Assembly (NCBI GenBank): GCA_031291305.1
Contig: JARLJH010000039.1
Location: 1 to 64,000, forward strand
Source: Rhodoferax sp.
GTDB lineage: Bacteria > Pseudomonadota > Gammaproteobacteria > Burkholderiales > Burkholderiaceae_C
Direction: 5' to 3'
DNA: 64,000 nucleotides
A program made the translations under genes and the position numbers. Every line of letters starts with the position of its first letter. Positions within the stretch are counted from its first letter, which is position 1. This document shows positions 62,397-64,000 of this stretch, in pieces. Under the pieces are notes generated by a model, which saw nothing but the letters and a program-made list of their open reading frames with translations, made no database searches and was not told the origin of the DNA.

Positions 62397-62953
62397 GCAT
62401 CAGAGTTTAGAGGGTTTGACGGCGCAGTGATCACACCGTTCGTCTCCAACTGCGTCACGATCAGATTGACCAGGCTGGCCACTGATGGTCTGCCGGTATC
62501 CACAAAAATATGGGCCGTTTCTCGGTACAAGGGATCTCGATGGGTATGCAGATCACGCAAGCGGCCCAATGGATCGGCCACCTGCAGCAACGGCCGATTC
62601 TTGTCGTGTCGCAAACGCCGAAACAGGTCGTCCGGCGAGGAATTCAGATAAACAACCTTGGTGCGTTGATGCAGATGCGCGCGGTTTTCGGGCCTGAGCA
62701 CCGCGCCCCCTCCCGTGGACAGCACTCCTTCAGGTAATTGAGTAAGTTCGTCGATGACGCTGGCTTCAATATCACGAAAGCGTACTTCGCCCTCGCGCTC
62801 GAAAAACTCACGGATCGAGCAGCCCAACTGCTGCTCAATGACCGTATCCGAGTCCAGAAAAGGCACCCGCAAGCGCCGAGAGAGCTGACGGCCAACCGTG
62901 GTTTTACCTGAGCCGGGGAGGCCGATGAGGGAAATCAATTTGGGTTGTTGCAA
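62393..62953 (-). CDS. aroK: Shikimate kinase
   Basis: AroK phosphorylates shikimate. The 186-residue product has Walker [12 protein letters not shown] near residue 12, the shikimate-binding [32 protein letters not shown] and the lid region [11 protein letters not shown]. No ATG is available near the N-terminus. The start is a TTG at 62953, or another TTG five codons later. Either places it inside the last codons of the upstream Ig-like gene (about 19 bases of overlap). This overlap is unusual, since aroK typically follows a type IV pilus gene (pilQ) in related bacteria. Confidence 0.93.
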   Translation of the reverse strand: MQQPKLISLIGLPGSGKTTVGRQLSRRLRVPFLDSDTVIEQQLGCSIREFFEREGEVRFRDIEASVIDELTQLPEGVLSTGGGAVLRPENRAHLHQRTKVVYLNSSPDDLFRRLRHDKNRPLLQVADPLGRLRDLHTHRDPLYRETAHIFVDTGRPSVASLVNLIVTQLETNGVITAPSNPLNSDA

Positions 62954-64000
62954 AGCCCGTCGTAAGCACTTCCCGTCCAGGTCGTACCAAAAGGACTCTT
63001 CTGGTTTGGTGGAGTGTTCTGGCTCGTAGCATCAGCCGTTAACATCTCAAGAGAATACGATGCTATTTGAGAAGACTCTGTCCCACTCACCGTGGCGCGT
63101 GCTGTGATTTGCGTATCAAGCCACCAAGCATAGTTCTTACCGTAACTCAGGTAGAAAGTGGCGAAACCATTGCCGTCGGTCGTCACCGTTGCAGGGCTTA
63201 TAACCACGGGCAAACCCGGATCAAGCTTGCCATTGCCATTGATATCCACATTGAGGCCACCAATAATGCCACTACGAGTCACATCTTCATTAGGACAAAT
63301 AATAGGTGAAGCCAGTCCACTGGCAACGACGCTATACCCCCATGTTGCTGGAGTGGCATTAGCGAACCACGTCAAAAACCCCTTCCTATAAGTTGGCGCA
63401 TACGCCGAAATCGTTACCGCACGACCAGTTGCCGGTGCACCGTTGGCATCGGTCACATAGACTGAAAACTGTTTCTGGTAGGTCGCAGCATCAAGCGCGG
63501 CCAGAGTGTTTGCTATACCAATCGAAATGAACAACGCGTTGCCATTGACAGTTAGTGTGGTGGTCTTGAACAAAGTCGGATTTGATTCCACCGTGGCTTT
63601 AACCACAACGCCATTGGCTGGTGTTGACAAGGCACCGGGAATGAACTGCACCGATGTCATGCCATTGGAATCAGTCGTCCCTGACCCCGGAACAATCGAT
63701 CCGTTGCTAACGTCCTGCGTTGTCGTGAAGTTGACCACTTGCCCAGACACCGGGTTGCCCGTTGCATCACGCACAGTGGCAGACAATGTGCTTTGGTTGG
63801 TCGTACTGCTGCCTGCATTGGGCAACACCGCACTAGGATTGGCCTGCAACACAATGGTGGCAGGCACCGTGGCAATAAATGCAGCAGTGATGCTGCTACG
63901 AGCCGTGCCCATTTGCGCAGAAATGGTGACCGGACCGGCAGTAGTTGAAGTCACCGTTGTTGAGGTACAACCTTGCGTATCAGGGTAAGTGGTTACGCCC
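62935..64000 (-). CDS. Bacterial Ig-like (Big_1/invasin-type) domain protein, C-terminal part
   Basis: The frame is open to the right edge of the window, so the 5' part is missing. The visible part of about 354 residues carries Ig-like repeats of the Big_1 type. PATIVLQANPSAVLPNAGSS, STLSATVRDATGNPVSGQVVNFTT in outline, and TDSNGMTSVQFIPG make one repeat; VYVTDANGAPATGRAVTISAY and TTDGNGFATFYLSYG make another. The C-terminus ends [11 protein letters not shown], with no LPXTG, autotransporter barrel or other anchor. The sequence is rich in Thr, Ser and Asn, as in surface or fibre proteins. It directly overlaps aroK, in a place where pilQ is common, so a link to pili is possible but not shown. 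Confidence 0.85.
   Translation of the reverse strand, partial: GVTTYPDTQGCTSTTVTSTTAGPVTISAQMGTARSSITAAFIATVPATIVLQANPSAVLPNAGSSTTNQSTLSATVRDATGNPVSGQVVNFTTTQDVSNGSIVPGSGTTDSNGMTSVQFIPGALSTPANGVVVKATVESNPTLFKTTTLTVNGNALFISIGIANTLAALDAATYQKQFSVYVTDANGAPATGRAVTISAYAPTYRKGFLTWFANATPATWGYSVVASGLASPIICPNEDVTRSGIIGGLNVDINGNGKLDPGLPVVISPATVTTDGNGFATFYLSYGKNYAWWLDTQITARATVSGTESSQIASYSLEMLTADATSQNTPPNQKSPFGTTWTGSAYDGLCNNPN

Overview
The window looks like chromosomal DNA of a betaproteobacterium of the order Burkholderiales, most likely family Comamonadaceae and close to Rhodoferax or Polaromonas. This is inferred from protein sequences (RegA/RegB, SspA/SspB with petABC, the mla-bolA-murA-his block, aroKB with gltBD), from gene order, and from a short dispersed repeat of a kind I associate with this family. 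Most genes run on the minus strand in long, tightly packed operons, many joined by ATGA overlaps. No database search was possible.

Region 1 (1-10.6 kb): a truncated PhnD-like periplasmic sensor, trmL, then a respiratory block: regA-regB redox two-component system, SURF1, and cyoDCBA cytochrome bo3 quinol oxidase, divergent from an MFS symporter. This block is bracketed by full-length trmL on the left and a degraded trmL 3' stub on the right, which suggests it arrived by recombination inside trmL. Region 2 (10.6-23.9 kb): housekeeping genes, namely mutT, a DUF815 ATPase, argJ, secA, an M23 peptidase, dciA, tRNA-Thr(UGU), sspB-sspA, petCBA (cytochrome bc1), pdxA, a Nif3-family gene and a CxxCxxCC protein. 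Region 3 (24-33.7 kb): a DegS/DegQ-type protease, tatCBA, hinT, then the histidine operon hisE-I-F-[AAA ATPase]-A-H-B-C read back towards its start.

Region 4 (33.8-43.4 kb): the histidine operon is interrupted. Between hisC and hisD lies a complete NAD-reducing [NiFe] hydrogenase set, hoxF-U-Y-H plus the protease hoxW. Between hisD and hisG lies an oppositely oriented PMT/ArnT-like membrane glycosyltransferase. Region 5 (43.4-57 kb): murA, an ibaG/bolA gene, a YadGH-type ABC exporter, the complete Mla lipid-transport set mlaB-C-A-D-E-F, and glutamate synthase gltD-gltB. Region 6 (57-64 kb): a REP-associated tyrosine transposase (RAYT), a SlyB-like lipoprotein, a methyltransferase, a DUF1415 protein, a dGTPase-like HD hydrolase, aroB-aroK, and the C-terminal part of a bacterial Ig-like surface protein that runs off the right edge.

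Themes linking the genes: flexible aerobic respiration (bc1 complex, bo3 oxidase, RegBA redox control, soluble hydrogenase feeding NADH), cell-envelope export (Sec, Tat, Mla), and amino-acid synthesis (his, arg, glutamate, shikimate). A dispersed repeat of about 45-60 bp with a CTAGCCCTT...AAGGGCTAG hairpin core occurs at least ten times. One copy lies inside the nif3 coding sequence, others abut start or stop codons, and one sits beside the RAYT gene. I found no prophage, CRISPR array, restriction system or plasmid functions. The least ordinary signals are the trmL scar, the repeat family and its coding use, the hydrogenase cassette in the his operon, and a perfect 20-bp inverted repeat upstream of hoxF.
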